A DNA stretch of 64,000 nucleotides from Primulina eburnea (GCF_022965805.1 NC_133102.1:6580885-6644884); one strand, 5' to 3'; positions 1 to 13,518 are shown, counted from the first letter of the stretch. A program made the numbers and translations. Notes: generated from the letters alone by a model not told the origin.

Positions 1-785
1 CGAAATTGGTTTAAGATTTATTAATTTTGTCATTTATCTCATAAATATTACCATAATTTTTGTAGGATTGTTATATGCTACACTTAAATATTTCTCTCCA
101 TATTATATGTTCAAATGTTAGTTCGTTGTTTTACAAAATATATGTCAAATTCCAAAAATATATAAAAAAACTAATATGATATGATGATATTGAAATATGA
201 AAAAAAAAAAAAAACATTCATAGAGTAACATCCTTTTACACAAATAATTGTCATGGAGACCGACGACCCAAAAGTTGGAAATTATAGAATTTTAAATTTT
301 CAAAATAAATTTAAAATAATCAGGAAATTTCTATTATTCTATATAACATTTTAACTTAAGATAATCTGTGTTGTATATTTGTAGAGTCACTTGATTGGAT
401 AAGTCAATAGACTAAATACATTTTTATAAAAACTAGAAAAAAAAATGGGACTTTTGCTTTAACTTTTATTTAAAATAAAAACAGAAAACATTTCCAAATA
501 TTTATACAAATGTTTTTCCACTATTGTTTTTTTAATAAAAATGTTTTAAAAAAACCGGACTTATTTAGTGTTCTTCAAGCTACAATTTGTCAATTTCCAT
601 ATCCAAACTCTACCTGAAAGTAAATTTGGGAAAAAAAACAATAATAACAAAGAAAATTATGAATCAAAAATAAAAAAAGTTAATTATATACCAAATGTAT
701 AATCTCAGCATGAATACAAGACAGGACACAACAAATCCAAGGCATATGCTGAAAAGAAGTTGGCTTTAAGGCTTTAACAAATGAA
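1..785. other. AT-rich 3' flank of the GDSL esterase gene
   Basis: No coding region is recognisable. The stretch is AT-rich with several A and T runs. It lies downstream of the stop codon of the minus-strand GDSL gene and should contain its 3' UTR, but I could not place a polyadenylation site with confidence. Confidence 0.5.
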
Positions 786-3700
786 CTATATATTGCACCC
801 CATAGCGTTGGTGAGGAAAGTTTTCTCAGGATTCTTTCCGTCAATCTCTGCATGAGGGGGGAAATCATACGACAGGGCCGAGAATCCGGCCTCTTCGAAA
901 ACTTTATTAACTTCCTGGAAAACAATACTGTTTCCTTCAGGCGTAAGGTGTAAGCCGTCACTGTAAAAAAACATGGGTATTACTTCCACAATGTTTTGAT
1001 CTGAGATCATCATTGTAAGTGCACCAAGCCAAGACCTGAGCTTCTTGATCCAAATCAAGCATATGTAATTAAAAATCAAGTGATCGTCGAGATGCTCAGA
1101 TGTTACATGATTATATTGCATTATAAATTATTTGACAAATTACTTAATTCAGAAAGATTCAAGAACCATCAAGTAACAGTTGAGCCAATTCAAGCTATTA
1201 AAAAAGTTTCAACCCTTTTGAGATCAATTGCCTAAATATTCGCGTGACTGGAGTTCGAATATAACAATTCAAGTCCTCAAGTAATTAGACAGGTAGTCGA
1301 GCTGGAGTCCAGCACTACAAAAGCTAAACTTAAGTGAGTAACATTTGGGCTCGATTTTACTAGTATGTGTCCTAGTATCAGACTCATGTTATATAGGACT
1401 TAGATGAACAAACCTTAAGAATTTTTCCTGCCAACCCACGGTTTCCTGCATCTTGGACCATAAATTAATCGAAGGGATACCGAGTTCTTTGGCTAAACCA
1501 ACACATTGTTCAGCATATGCTCCTGTCACTTCATTCGTCCTATCAGGCATGTTTGATGCCTTGTCACCGTACAAAGACCTGCTCAAGTTATAGAACATAA
1601 ATTTTAATTCCAACTACGCACTACACAGCCAAGATGTCCTCGGATACAACTCATTACTCCTTTTCTAAATAAAATAAAGAAAACGGCCATTTTCCCCTAA
1701 AAGCCCGAGCAAGTTAGTAAATAACAGAACAAACACTATGCAAGGACTATAGCTCTTATAATAAAGAGGAAGTTTAAGGTCCAAATCATGCCTCGAGATT
1801 CTATTTACACAATTTCATGAAACAAAACTTAAAGGCGAAGTAAAATCTGACTACTTCAACAAAAACGAAGTGATCCATCCTCGGCTGCTGGGCCCAAGCC
1901 AGTAAGAAGTTAAAACTCGTTCTTGGAAATTTGATTTTATGAGGTTGGATTAATAAAAAGTGAATGTTGCGTTATAAGTACCATAATTTATAGATTCCAC
2001 TTTCTAGCCTCTGTAACAAACATTAAGAAAAATAATCCGCTCAAGGGATATTTGCAAATCTTACAATTCACAATTTTCACGCAGCTGAAAAGGACTGTGG
2101 AAAGATGCTAAATAAAAATATTTGATACCTTGCAAACTCTCTACGCCCTTCTAAATAAATGGGAGGTGGAGATACGATCACAACAAGTGTCCTGGGAGAC
2201 CAAATCTGCAGTTATCATTAAAACCGAATCGTGATGCTACTGCTGATATAGTATGTGTTTGGACAACTAAAACTTGTAGCTTGAATTCTTTTATTATCAA
2301 TATTTAATTATGTACACCAGGTTAAAAGCATATAATGTGAATTTCTACATGATCAGTTATTCCTGTAAACAGTTTACTATACAAACTAAAGATCGCCAAG
2401 GATTTAGCTTTTCTCTGATAGACCAGAATAGACAGCATATTTTACAGAGTAAAATATTAATCAGTTTCAAGAAAATTATTGAAATAAATGATGAAAGAAA
2501 TGTGAAGAGTCGCGAATTTTTCACTTTGCTAATTAAGCGAGGGAAAAGTTATACAAGACAAGTCCTTTCAATTGCATAAAACTTCTTCAAAGATATTTCT
2601 CAATAATGATAATTATCTTAAAAAATATTTGGAGAAACTTGTGCTCCCTTTGGATGAATAATAGGACATATATGGTATTATTTTGCTCACAATCACCTGC
2701 AAAAGATTCCAATTAGGATGTTCTCTCTACATAAGTAAAGAATATTGAGCACAGACGAAAGTGGAGAATAAAACCTTAATATGTTGAACCATTTTTCTAA
2801 GATTTTCCTTGTACTCTTCCATGGGCACATGCTGCTTTTCACCAGTGCCTCCTAATAGGGCAGCATCATTTGCCCCGAAAAATATGGTAACAGCCATAGG
2901 AGGTGTTGCAGATCCCTGCATAAGATGTTAAAGCATCAGAAAAATTCATTAAAAATAAGAAGATAAAAAAATGGGTCCCCTACTGAGTTTTAGCATATCA
3001 TCAGCATCACACATTTGACGTGATCATGAGAGAACCAACGAAGTTACTTATTTCCTCCGGGGTGTCTCATAATCTAATCTTTGTTAATATGATAAACACA
3101 TTAATACACATACTTTTTGCAGTAGAACTGAGCAGACAAAAATGGAAAAATCCAGTTCAATGGGCCAGCACCACTTGCAGATATAGCCTACAGGCAAGGT
3201 TCTCAATGAAAACTCTCAAAAACTAAAGAACACGAGATCACACTCCTTGTTTCCCAGATGAATCAGTTGAAGACAGCAGATATAAGTTAATAGTTTTTTA
3301 TTTCATTTAGCTTCTTTGTGGCAGCATTAACAGAGTGTGATATGAAAGTAATATCATAATGGAAGGCCTACTTAACCAAAAGTATAAAATTAGTTAACTA
3401 CTAATCATCAAAACAGTTTTCTTCTAATCACTAGAAATTAAATAATATGTTAGTTTAATCAACCCAGATTCTTAAACCTCTGAGTTTCTCCTTTTCATTC
3501 TCCACCGTCGCCGGCGCCGGTCGGCGGCCGTCGGCGGGTCCACCTTCTTTTTTCCTTTTTCAAAAAATCAAAATTCCAAAATTTCGAAATACCCAGTTTT
3601 CAAAATTCGCCTTTTTTCTTCCGGTTTGAGTCGTAAGCTGGTGGGTCGTCATGTTTGCAAATAAGTTTACAAAATTCAGGGACGGTTTCCTCACTTCTCG

Positions 3701-6700
3701 ATCCATTAATAGGGATGAGACAGTCAAGATCGATTTTAAAACGTTCACGTTGAGAACGAGCTCCGACGGCAGATCTATATGGTGGTCCGAAAGAACTAGA
3801 AATGCTTGCTATATGCTGGACTTTAATCGCGACGAGGCTAGGTGGATTACTCTCACCTTCAGAGAATTTATTCACTTAAATCAAGCAGCCTTGTCTTTTC
3901 GCAGATTCAGGTAGGAATGCGGTTTTCACGATACATAGGTTCAACAATAAACGTGGAAGTTTTATTGAACTGTCTAAGTTCAATAAGCTGGGGAAAAAGC
4001 TCACTACTATAGTACCAAGTGGAGAAGAAGCAATCGGGTGGATTAAATTATCAAAGGCACTGGACAAGCTGATATCAGGAGATTATCACAGGCAATTCGT
4101 TCAGAAAGGAACTATTTACGGCAAAAAACATCCAATGTCGGGAATGAATCAACAGAAGAAGTGTTTGGAGGAGAGGCAAAGCAGAGAAGATCTTAAACCA
4201 GAGTCTGATGTCAATAACAAGAATCAAGTTAAGAAGAATTGGAAGGAGGCTATTATCGTTACCAGAGGCAGAGCAACTTCTTCGTGGAAGTTAATCGAAG
4301 AAGTGCTCCGGAAATCAACGACATCAAATATTAAGCTATTTCCATTTCAAGCTGACAAAGCTCTATGGTGGCCCTCGAGTGCGGAACAGTATACCTTCTA
4401 CGTAAACTTAAAGAAAGGATATTTTGATTCACGAGTGTCTTTGGAATTTGAGAGATGGTCCACAGGAATTAATACATCGGACTCCGTTGAAAGCTGCTGC
4501 AATAGTTGGATATGGATACGAGAACTACCTTGGGAACTATGGTCACCTACTAATTTTAAAATTATTGGGGATCTTTGTGGGGGATTGTTGGCCATCAGCC
4601 CCGATACTCTTCATTTCAGGATGCTGGGAGCAGCGAGGATTAAGGTCAAAGGAACTGAAGGTGGTTTTATTCAAACAAAGATGAGCATACCATTGGAAGG
4701 AAGACTTACAGAGATTAGAATCCGGGTGGAAACATTCGATTCTAAAGGTTACGAAGAATATGAAAAGCAGACTTACGCTCAAGTAGTCGTAAATGGCAAG
4801 AAGATATTGGCAGGTTGGGGAAACAATAATATTTACAATACTTTAGCAAGGTTTGAAGATGGGGATAATAAAAACAACATGGGGAACACAAAATTCGAGG
4901 TCCTACATTTACAAGAAAAGATTGATGCGGCACCAACAAAGGTACGTGGGCCGGAGAGCAGGAGGGGCATTTCAGAAGCAAATCAGAGGGAAAATTCTCC
5001 ACAAGAATCACAAAAAACATCCACGAGGATATCCGAATCAATGAAGGCAGGAAAGGTGCTGAAAATTCTAAGGAATATAGATCCTAAAGATGTAACCAAG
5101 TTTAAAAGCTCTTCTATTGGATCCATGGAAAGCAAAAACTCTGAGAATTGTGACAAGCGGCCGGGTATCGGTTTCAACAACAACAAACCTCAGCAGTTCT
5201 GGAAAACTTATCGCCGAAGAAGCCATCCAGAAGAGGTTGAGAGATCTGAGTCACAGATAGTACCGGAAAGTGTTACTCAAAATATTCATGCCAAGTACCT
5301 GTGCAGCAAAGAAGAAGCGAATGAGAAGGAAGACATGGAGGACATTGAGTTTGATAATTCACACGATGATTTGCTAGAAGGAGAGTTTGATTCTATCGAC
5401 TCAGAAAGTGTGGGATATTTCAGTTCAGAAGAACCTGAACAGGTTGAAGATGATGCTGCTGATTTGGAGGTTTTGTTCTCAACTCCAACGCATACAAAGA
5501 GCAATTTAAACGATGATCCACGAGAAAATATGAAACCTGAAATGGGACAGATACTTAACGGTAATCAATCTTTCTTTCCATATCATTACGTATCGTTAAA
5601 TGCAATTCTATCATCTCCTTCCATTTCTTTGGGTAAGTCTAGTGGTCTTATAGGGAGTGGGGTAGGTAATGTTGATGAAAAGTCTAGTAATACCAGAGAT
5701 ACACAAACACCGAAGGAGGGGGAGGTTAAGGACTTTCTACAACAACAAGGGGCAGGGGTTGGGATAGATGAAAATGTAGGAGAAAGAGAAATGCAGCAGA
5801 AGGGTCGTTTGAAGAGGGAAATGTATAGACTTCAATGCGGAATTAGTTATGAAAGAGGTTCCACTTCGAAGGGTCCAAATTGTTTTAGATGAAGATTTGC
5901 GCTTGGAATATCAGAGGAGGGGGGGGCGGTTAGGAGAAGACAACTAATACGGGAAGTAATTCAAAAGGAAAGACCGGACATTGTGATTCTTTTGGAAACA
6001 AAACGTGAAAAGATAGATACTAAATTTGTGGCAAGTGTTTGGAAATCAAGATTTGTCGATTGGGTTTGTTTGCCATCGGCGGGTAGATCGGGGGGAGTTC
6101 TTGTCATGTGGGATCCAAGAATAGTCAAAGTCCTCAGCAATCTGATTGGGGAGTTTTCGGTTTCGATCAAGATTTCTAATTCCAATGACATAAGTTGGTG
6201 GTTTTCCGCTATTTACGGGCCTGTTAAGCCAAGGTCCAGAGAATTGTTTTGGGATGAAATAGCGGGCTTGAGAGTAATATGTGGTGAATGTTGGTGTCTA
6301 GGAGGAGATTTCAATGTGGTGAGGAATTTGGGAGAAAAACTAAACAGTAATTCGATGACTACAAGCATGTCCTGCTTTGATGCTTTGATAAACGAGTTGG
6401 AGCTTTTTGATCCACCATTGCTAAATGCAAAATTCACGTGGTCAAATTTTAGAGTAATCCCAATCTGCAGTCGGTTGGACAGATTTTTATTTACAGACGG
6501 ATGGAGGAAGTTATTTCCAAATTACAGACAAACGGTGCTCCCAAGACTCACATCGGATCATTGCCCAGTCTTGCTAGATACAACTAAGCTGAGATGGGGA
6601 CCAGCACCATTTAGATTTGAAAATGCATGGCTTGCACATCGAAAATTCAAAGATTTAGTAAGGATTTGGTGGAACAAAGAGGGTGCTCAGGGGTGGGATG

Positions 6701-9700
6701 GCTACAGATTCATGCAGAAGCTGAAAATAGTCAAAAGAGAGGTAACAGAATGGAATAAGGCAGTTTTCGGAGATGTAAGGGTTAGAATACATGAATTGAG
6801 CAACAGAATCAAGGAACTGGAGGGTCTTGAATCGGCTGGTCTTTGGACAGAGGCATTGAATGATGAGAGAAGAGTGGTAAAATGTGAAATGGAACAAGCA
6901 ACATTCACAAATTTCCAGATTCGAAGCCAAAAAGCGAAAATTAATTGGTTACAACAAGGGGACCAAAACACAAAATTTTTCCATGCTATATTAAATAATC
7001 GAAGGAACAAAGCGTTGATTGAAAGTGTGGAAGCGGATGATGGCAGATGTATCACCGAAGAAAAAGAAATTGAGCTTGAAATTATAAATTTCTACAAGAA
7101 ATTGTTCTCGAAGGAAGATAGGGAAAGGGGAAGATCAGGAGAGACGGGGATGGGTTTAGAAGGCATGGATTGGGCACCGATCGACAGAGATGAGGCAGAG
7201 ATACTGGAAAAACAGTTTGACGAGGAAGAAATTAAAAAGGCAGTGTTTGAATGTGATGGAACAAAAGCCCCAGGTCCGGATGGATTCACCTTGGCATTTT
7301 TCCAACAAAATTGGGATACACTTCGGGAGGATGTGTCAAAGGTGTTCACGGAATTTTATGAATCTGGGATCGTGAATGGAATCACTAATGAGACTTACAT
7401 ATGTCTCATTCCTAAGAAGCAAGATGCGCGAAAGATTAAGGATTTCCGACCTATTAGCTTGGTAACAAGCTTGTATAAAATTCTGTCCAAGGTTCTGGTT
7501 AATAGATTGAGAAGGGTTTTGAATAACACCATAGCCGAAAACCAATGTGCATTTATCAAAAGACGACAGATACTTGATTGTTGTCTTATCGCGAATGAGA
7601 TGGTGGAAGAATATCGTCAAAAGCGGAAAAAGGGATGGGTGCTTAAGGTTGATCTAGAAAAAGCATATGACCATGTCGACTGGCAATTTTTAGAGTTGGC
7701 ATTACTTAAAAAGGGATTCGGGGAGAGATGGAGGAGGTGGATTAGGGGATGTGTATCTACGGTCTCTTTCTCGATATTTGTCAAAGGGAGAACTTGTGGG
7801 AAAATTAAAGGGGAAAGAGGGCTACGACAAGGGGATCCACTATCACCATTTCTTTTCAATATTGTTGTAGATGTGTTGGGAAGAATGGTGGATAAGGCAA
7901 GGGAAGCTAATGAGTTTAAGGGGTTCGAAATTGGAAAGGATAAGCTGCAAATCTCACACTTACAGTTCGCAGATGATGTTCTTTTCTTCGCAAGCTCACA
8001 GCTGGACTTGATGGTCATTGTAAACATTCTCAAAAGTTTTTCAATTAAATCTGGACTGAAGATAAATATGGGAAAGAGTGTTGTGCTCGGATTGAATTAC
8101 CCGGATGAGGAAGTGGATGAGATGGCTGCTACTTTTGGGGGATTAAAAGGGTCTTGGCCGATCAGGTATTTAGGCTTACCGTTGGGAGGGAATCCTTCAA
8201 AGATGGAGTTTTGGGATCCTGTTATCTCAAAAATGTCGAAGAAATTGGCCAGCTGGAAGAAAGCCTATCTATCTAGAGGTGGGCGTCTCATTTTGATTAA
8301 GTCCGTCCTTTGCGCCTTGCCATCTTATTTTATGTCCCTATTCAAAGTACCGAAAAATGTGGCAGCAAAATTGGAAAAGTTAATGAGGAATTTTTTGTGG
8401 GATGGTGACGAAGGCGATAAACATTGTCATGTGGTAGGTTGGAAACAGGTGTGTAAACCAAAGGAAAAAGGAGGTTTGGGATTGGGGAATATCAGTCTCA
8501 GAAACAAGGCACTACTAGGAAAGTGGTGGTGGAGATGTTTGATAGAGAGGGGAACGTTGTGGACAAAGATTATCAAAAGCAAGTACGGTTTGCATGAAAA
8601 TGGGTGGGATCTGGGGTTGGCGGAGAATACGACATTCAAAAGTCCGTGGAAGTGTATCTCTCGGTTTTACGAGTCTTTTCACCAACTAATTAGAGGGGTG
8701 CCAAATCAGGGTAATTGCATTAGATTTGGGGAGGATAAATGGGAGGGAGGGGAGTCATTTATGGTCAGATTTCCTTTATTATTTCGTATTTCTATCACAA
8801 ATAATAAAACGATCAGTCATTTCTTTCAGGTCTTTAATACGGGGGGTTCTTCTACATTGATTTGGGATATTAGGTTTAGGAGAGATTTAAACGACGAGGA
8901 GTTAAGAGAGTTCGTCATTCTGTTAGGAGTCTTACAAGGAGTTAGATTGAATTTAGGTTTGGGGGATTCTAGAGTTTGGTTGGGGGATTCGTCGGGGGTG
9001 TTCTCTGTCAAGTCTTTTTACAGCTCTTTCTTCAACAATTCTGAATTTCCACATTTCAATCACTTCAAATATATCTGGAAAGTAAATGTACCACAAAAGG
9101 TTAAGATTTTCTCGTGGATCGTCGCTTTGGGGAAGCTGCCGACATGTGACATGGTACAAAAAAGATGGAGGAGTTGTGCTCTACGGCCTCAATGGTGCAG
9201 CTTATGTCGACAGGAGGAAGAAAACCAGGACCACATCCTAATACATTGCTCTTTCGCTCGGTGTATATGGATCAAAGTTCAAAGAGAAATGGGAGTTCAA
9301 TGGGCATTTCCGAACCAGGCTAAAGATCTATTAGATGCTGACTCCGAATGCCCACTGCCAGCATCACTGAAGGAATTCTGGCAGATCATTATTCATGGGG
9401 TTTTTTGGTCCTTATGGTTGGAAAGAAATAGAAGAATATTTGAAGATGAACAAGAGTCGGTCGATCATGTATGGGACAAAGTAAAATTCAGAATTGCAAT
9501 ATGGACGACGAGCGTGCAAAAATTCAGTCATTTATGTGTAACAGATGTAGTTAGAGATTGGAAGTTTGTTAGGTCGGGTCATTAGTTTTGAAGGTCTTAC
9601 AGTTTAGAATATGAAGATGATGGAGTTAGTTGAAAGCGGATTTCTTATCCGCGATCAATTGTAAACCAAAACATTATTAATATATAATATTCTAGTTTTC

Positions 9701-10964
9701 TATCAAAAAAAAAATAATAATATGTTAGTTTATATACTCAAGAAGCGTAACATCCCAAAAGACTTGTCTGATAGGTGGTATTACCTCATGGGTTTATAAG
9801 CTATTCTTTAATAGTTTTCATATTTGATGTGAGACATTTGTAATGTTGCCGACCTCTTGAGAAGCCGACGTCCGCAGCGCTCATTCTGGACGGCATTCAA
9901 TCACCTTTGAGAAGCTGGATTAAAGTGCATGTTGCATGTACTGAATACTAAAAGGTATGGAACACCTCTTGAATTTATAACCTAACATAATAAGAAAGCT
10001 AGTGACCAATAACCTAATTTCACCACAATTTAAGTATTCCCTTTATCATGTCATCGCAAATGGAACTCCTCACAGAAGGAAATCTTACCTTGGACAATGA
10101 CGAATGTCAAGATATAACTTATAAGTACTAAAAACGAATTCAAAACACAAAAATTAATTCAGTAAATGGGCCTAGTTCAGATGGCTTCAATTCACCTATC
10201 AGAATTCAGTGTATTGTTGACAATGTCTCAATAGTTTTGCTGTGTCGAAATCAACAAAATCGAGAAGATCAGGATAGAAGTTCAAGTGGAAAGTAGAAAT
10301 CAAAAGGATAGTTCGTCAGGAGGGGAACGCTCAAATTTACAAGTGCGCAGCTGATCATGAAATCGATGTGAGATTAAATAAAATAATTTCTTGTTCATCT
10401 TAATCTTTGCACATTCCAATGCATTCTATTATGGGCCAAAGTGAAAGTGCAAACAATCCACATCAACTTATCACTTATAGGATCCCGCAAATTGTACTAA
10501 AAGAAAAGGTACAATCAAACTCTATTGGAAAAGAATACTTGAACCAAATTCCTTCGAAGGGAACAAATCACAATATAAACAACGGTAATAAACAAATGCC
10601 AGCCAAGAACACCCATCAAACAATAACCGGCATCAACACAAGCAAAAAAACAAACACCAGATGAACATTACTTAAACGTCAAGAATGTCGATTACCAAAG
10701 GGAAAAGGTGATGCAACAAGAACAGAGCCCACCTAGTGTTATATCCACCATACCCACGAAGAACTACATCAACCTGCAAATAGATTTATTTGCATACCCA
10801 AATAAAAATATACACAAATAGATCGCCCAGATGAAAATCTTTGAAGATTCAGAGAAAGAAACCACCTTTCTTGAATAAATGTTAGCAAGAGCTGCACCCC
10901 AACCCCCTGATTCAAAAGATCGCTGTGTCAGCGAGTCTCCAAACAACACCACCTGGGGCCTCAT
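786..10964 (-). CDS. GDSL/SGNH-hydrolase esterase (At5g45920-like), six exons
   Basis: Exons in gene order are 10866-10964, 10696-10773, 2775-2915, 2129-2205, 1414-1578 and 786-960. All junctions are GT-AG and phases agree, giving 244 aa, close to the about 241 aa I recall for Arabidopsis At5g45920. The SGNH blocks are visible: FGDSLT with the nucleophile Ser10, GYGGYNTR (oxyanion glycine), FFGAND at 71-76 (Asn75) and DGLHLT with Asp188 and His191. There is no N-terminal signal peptide, so this short subclass, also related to isoamyl-acetate-hydrolysing esterases, is probably cytosolic. It should hydrolyse small esters or lipids; the natural substrate is not evident. Intron 2 is about 7.8 kb because a LINE sits in it in antisense orientation; splice sites and frame are intact, so the gene is probably functional. 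The ATG at 10964 is chosen because MRPQVVLFGDS matches the family N-terminus. Confidence 0.93.
3441..3457. repeat. LINE target-site duplication, left copy
   Basis: The 17 bases here are repeated exactly at 9716-9732, bracketing the LINE. A perfect 17-base duplication indicates target-primed reverse transcription and a fairly recent insertion. Confidence 0.9.
3651..5892 (+). CDS. LINE ORF1 (nucleic-acid-binding, Gag-like), one frameshift
   Basis: Reading starts at ATG 3651 (MFANKFTKFRDGF) and must change frame between about 3880 and 3912, after which it is open to the TGA at 5890-5892. The combined product is about 746 aa. The central segment CNSWIWIRELPWELW followed by IGDLCGG is typical of plant LINE ORF1 proteins that contain DUF4283-like and zinc-knuckle regions, although I see no clear CCHC motif here. 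The C-terminal third is acidic and low in complexity. The presumed role is to bind element RNA in the retrotransposition particle. The stop codon overlaps the ORF2 start as ATGA. A splice-like TTTTCGCAG lies at the frame break, but a one-base indel is the simpler explanation. Confidence 0.8.
5889..9585 (+). CDS. LINE ORF2: endonuclease-reverse transcriptase, G-tract frameshift
   Basis: ATG 5889 starts MKICAWNIRGG, the usual N-terminus of the APE-type endonuclease. After an 8-G run at 5919-5926 the frame shifts by one base and stays open to the stop at 9583-9585, about 1231 aa in all. Endonuclease motifs follow: LLETK, GGDFN, SRLDRF and SDHCP. The reverse transcriptase has APGPDGF, FRPISLV, KVDLEKAYD, GLRQGDPLSP and the catalytic FADD near residue 693. 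The C-terminus carries a zf-RVT region (WKVNVPQKVKIFSW, then C-C-H-C residues). I see no RNase H domain. The product nicks the target and copies element RNA. The G-tract shift could be real or an assembly error in a homopolymer. Confidence 0.9.
9716..9732. repeat. LINE target-site duplication, right copy
   Basis: Exact copy of 3441-3457, directly after the A-rich LINE tail. Confidence 0.9.
9733..10695. other. Rest of GDSL intron 2, with a repeat-like fragment
   Basis: This is intron sequence between the LINE and exon 2. The part at about 9745-9960 (TAACATCCCAAAAG, CTCATGGGTTTATAAGC, GATGTGAGACATTTGTAA) resembles dispersed retroelement fragments I have seen in plant intergenic DNA, but I could not define its ends. 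The ORF at 10407-10664 has no recognisable domain and is probably chance. Confidence 0.35.
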
Positions 10965-11046
10965 TCTGTTTGCCTACGCCAATAGTCAGTGCGCTCTCCA
11001 GTTGCCGACAACATTAAAAAAAAAAAAAATCATTATTTTGCACAGT

Positions 11047-11241
11047 CGTGTCAAAATGGGCCGAGTCCCGGTCCACGGCATATAAAATAGCGATCTGTTT
11101 CGACCCACCAATTTACATATAAAATTAGTTAATCTCATCGTGTTGGTCCGTCCCGTCATCTAAAAGAGATATATTGAGTCGATATATTTTGAATCCACCA
11201 AAAGACATACCCATCCACTCTATTAACTCGTTTTGACATCC
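11047..11241. mobile_element. Possible hAT-like MITE upstream of the GDSL gene
   Basis: The ends GTGTCAAAATG (11047) and CGTTTTGACATCC (11229-11241) are imperfect inverted repeats about 195 bp apart, similar to the common plant GGTGTCAAAA MITE type. No clear 8-base target-site duplication is visible, so the call is weak. If real, it lies within 100 bases of the GDSL start codon and forms part of its promoter or leader. Confidence 0.35.
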
Positions 11242-13478
11242 TTACTTATAGTTACACACATTTATTGATTTTTTTTTTTAATTTGGTTCAGTTTTTCATA
11301 TAAAAAACAATATTTAATTGGTAGAGCAATCGAAAAACTACATTGTGAAATATTTAAATTAATCCAAAACTTATCAAGAAAACAAATGTAAAACATTAAT
11401 ATTGAATCTTTCTTTAAATAAATGTTATAGCAAATAGTTGATAACTTCTAATATACAACAACCAGTTTTTTTAGCCCGAGCTTTATTCGAATTTAATATT
11501 ATTTATCAAAAAAATCCCTTTAAATTGTAAAAAGTAGTGTGTGTGTGTGTGTGTATAATATATATTTAAGAAAATTCAGGTTAAATTTGTACTCAAACTA
11601 AATCGTCAAAGCTTGAACTCGTCAAGAAATCACTCGAACAACTAAAACTACTGAAATGAACTCGGTCAAACTTTGGTCGAGACGAGCTTTGGCTCGTACG
11701 ATACAATAATTAATCACACATATTAGATTTAATATACTCTATAGTAAGAGCGCAGTACTGTTATATTATATACTATTTTTATTAATTATTATGTAAAATA
11801 TTTGTGTCAAAGAAAATATCCGTGAGATCTATGAATACAAGAATACGTGTTACATTGGACTTTCAATCTTCAGTTAGCCCATTTACAATGCAATACTCTG
11901 GCCCGATCGCCACATGCTGTAAAATGTGAGCCCAATATAAAAATTGTAAGATCTTTTTTAAAAAAATTAATGGTTTTTCTTAAAAAAAAAATAATCTTTC
12001 CACTACTTCAAATTGCACCGTCAAAATCTCTATCTATTCTTCTCCAATATGACCATTTCTCAAATTTTCTTATTTCTTTTTTTTTTTTTAATGTTGCCCA
12101 ATTTCTCATTTTACAAACAAGCTTTCGTACTCAGATTTATTTTTTAATTCATGCTACAAATTTTCTAATCCAGACAGGTGAGAAAAAGTTTTGGCAGTGG
12201 TGTAGTCTGAAAATATAATTGACTTGATTTGTTTTTTATGCCTTACAATTTTATAAATATGAGAAACAACATATGTCGTTCATTTATTATGTTACACAAA
12301 AAGTGTATGTATGTGAGATTTCCGATCTCCATATTATAGATTTTCTATTATCTCGTCTCACGAACTAAATGCTATGGTGTAAAGCTACTAATTGTGTCAT
12401 GCAGGACAATTCTTTTTCAAAGTTTATCATAAGTTTTCATATTTAAAAAGAATCATAAGTTTTCATATGCATAAAATAACATAATATAAAAAAGTAAATG
12501 GTTGCACTCTAAGTAAAAATTGAGGACTTAAAAAGTAATGACAGATAATCTTTTAACAACTCATGTTAAGTAAACCAACCCTAATATTGAAATATATCTT
12601 AGTTCGAGTACATGTGTGCCATGTGACATTTGATTAAATTAATCCCTACACTACAAAACCCCTTTTTTATATTATTGTTTTGCTCAAATAATATTAGGGT
12701 TGATTATTTCATAATTCTGGTAAACATGCACATCTCCACCAACTAATTAATGATTCATATTATAAGTTTGAATGGATGGATCACATATGATTCACCATCG
12801 CTTAGCTCATCTAACATATCTTTTATTGGAAGATATTCAAATTTAAAATCAACTTTTATTATTTCTACAAGGCAACCTATGAAAATCTAAAAAGAAGTTC
12901 ATGTATCGGTTGCTCAATCGCTATTTATATATAGGATTCTAGAGTTAGGATACACATACTGGTATTTTCGGTTATTTTTTATCAAGTTATACTGTCAATT
13001 CACGGTCTTAATCTGCTAACATGTAAAAAAGAAATTCATTTTCAGTCATTTTCATCATAGTGTTGGCATGACGTTGAAAATGATGACACCGACACTTTAT
13101 CTTGAAGTAACTAGATATTTTGTATCAGGGTTTATATAATTAATTAAAAAACAGATTTTCTCGTAAACTTTAAAGGTGAAACATTGAAACACCATTATTA
13201 ATTAGATTCTATAGTAGAAATGTGACGTGAAGAAAACGCCTTTCCTACAATATAGTATGTATTCGAGTATATAACCATTTAATCAATAAACCAAAACTCG
13301 TTAGGATTCTAGCTTTTGGACAGTTTTGAAAAAAAAAAAAAAAAAAAATTAGCCACTACTGTCCAAAAAAACAAAAGCCACTTGTCTTATACCGGCTCAT
13401 GTTCGAGCATTCTCCCATTTGTAAATAAAAAGAAAGAAATTATAGCCACTTGTTATATAATTATTTAAAATTATAGTG

Positions 13479-13518
<40 letters not shown>

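Larger units (their letters stand above)
3458..9715 (+). mobile_element. Full-length L1-type LINE inside intron 2 of the GDSL gene
   Basis: The element is about 6.26 kb with a GC-rich 5' leader (around 3495-3545), ORF1, an overlapping ORF2 with endonuclease and reverse transcriptase, a short 3' UTR and a terminal A-rich tail at about 9704-9715. Perfect 17-base target-site duplications flank it. It lies antisense to the host gene. Each ORF carries one net +1 frameshift, so this copy is probably not autonomous now unless the G-tract shift is a sequencing error. Plant L1 elements of this layout are common; the completeness of this copy is what stands out. Confidence 0.93.

Noticed and set aside
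11847..12218. 123-codon plus-strand ORF
   Set aside because: T-rich, Phe/Leu-dominated, no start context or domain; typical chance ORF in AT-rich DNA.
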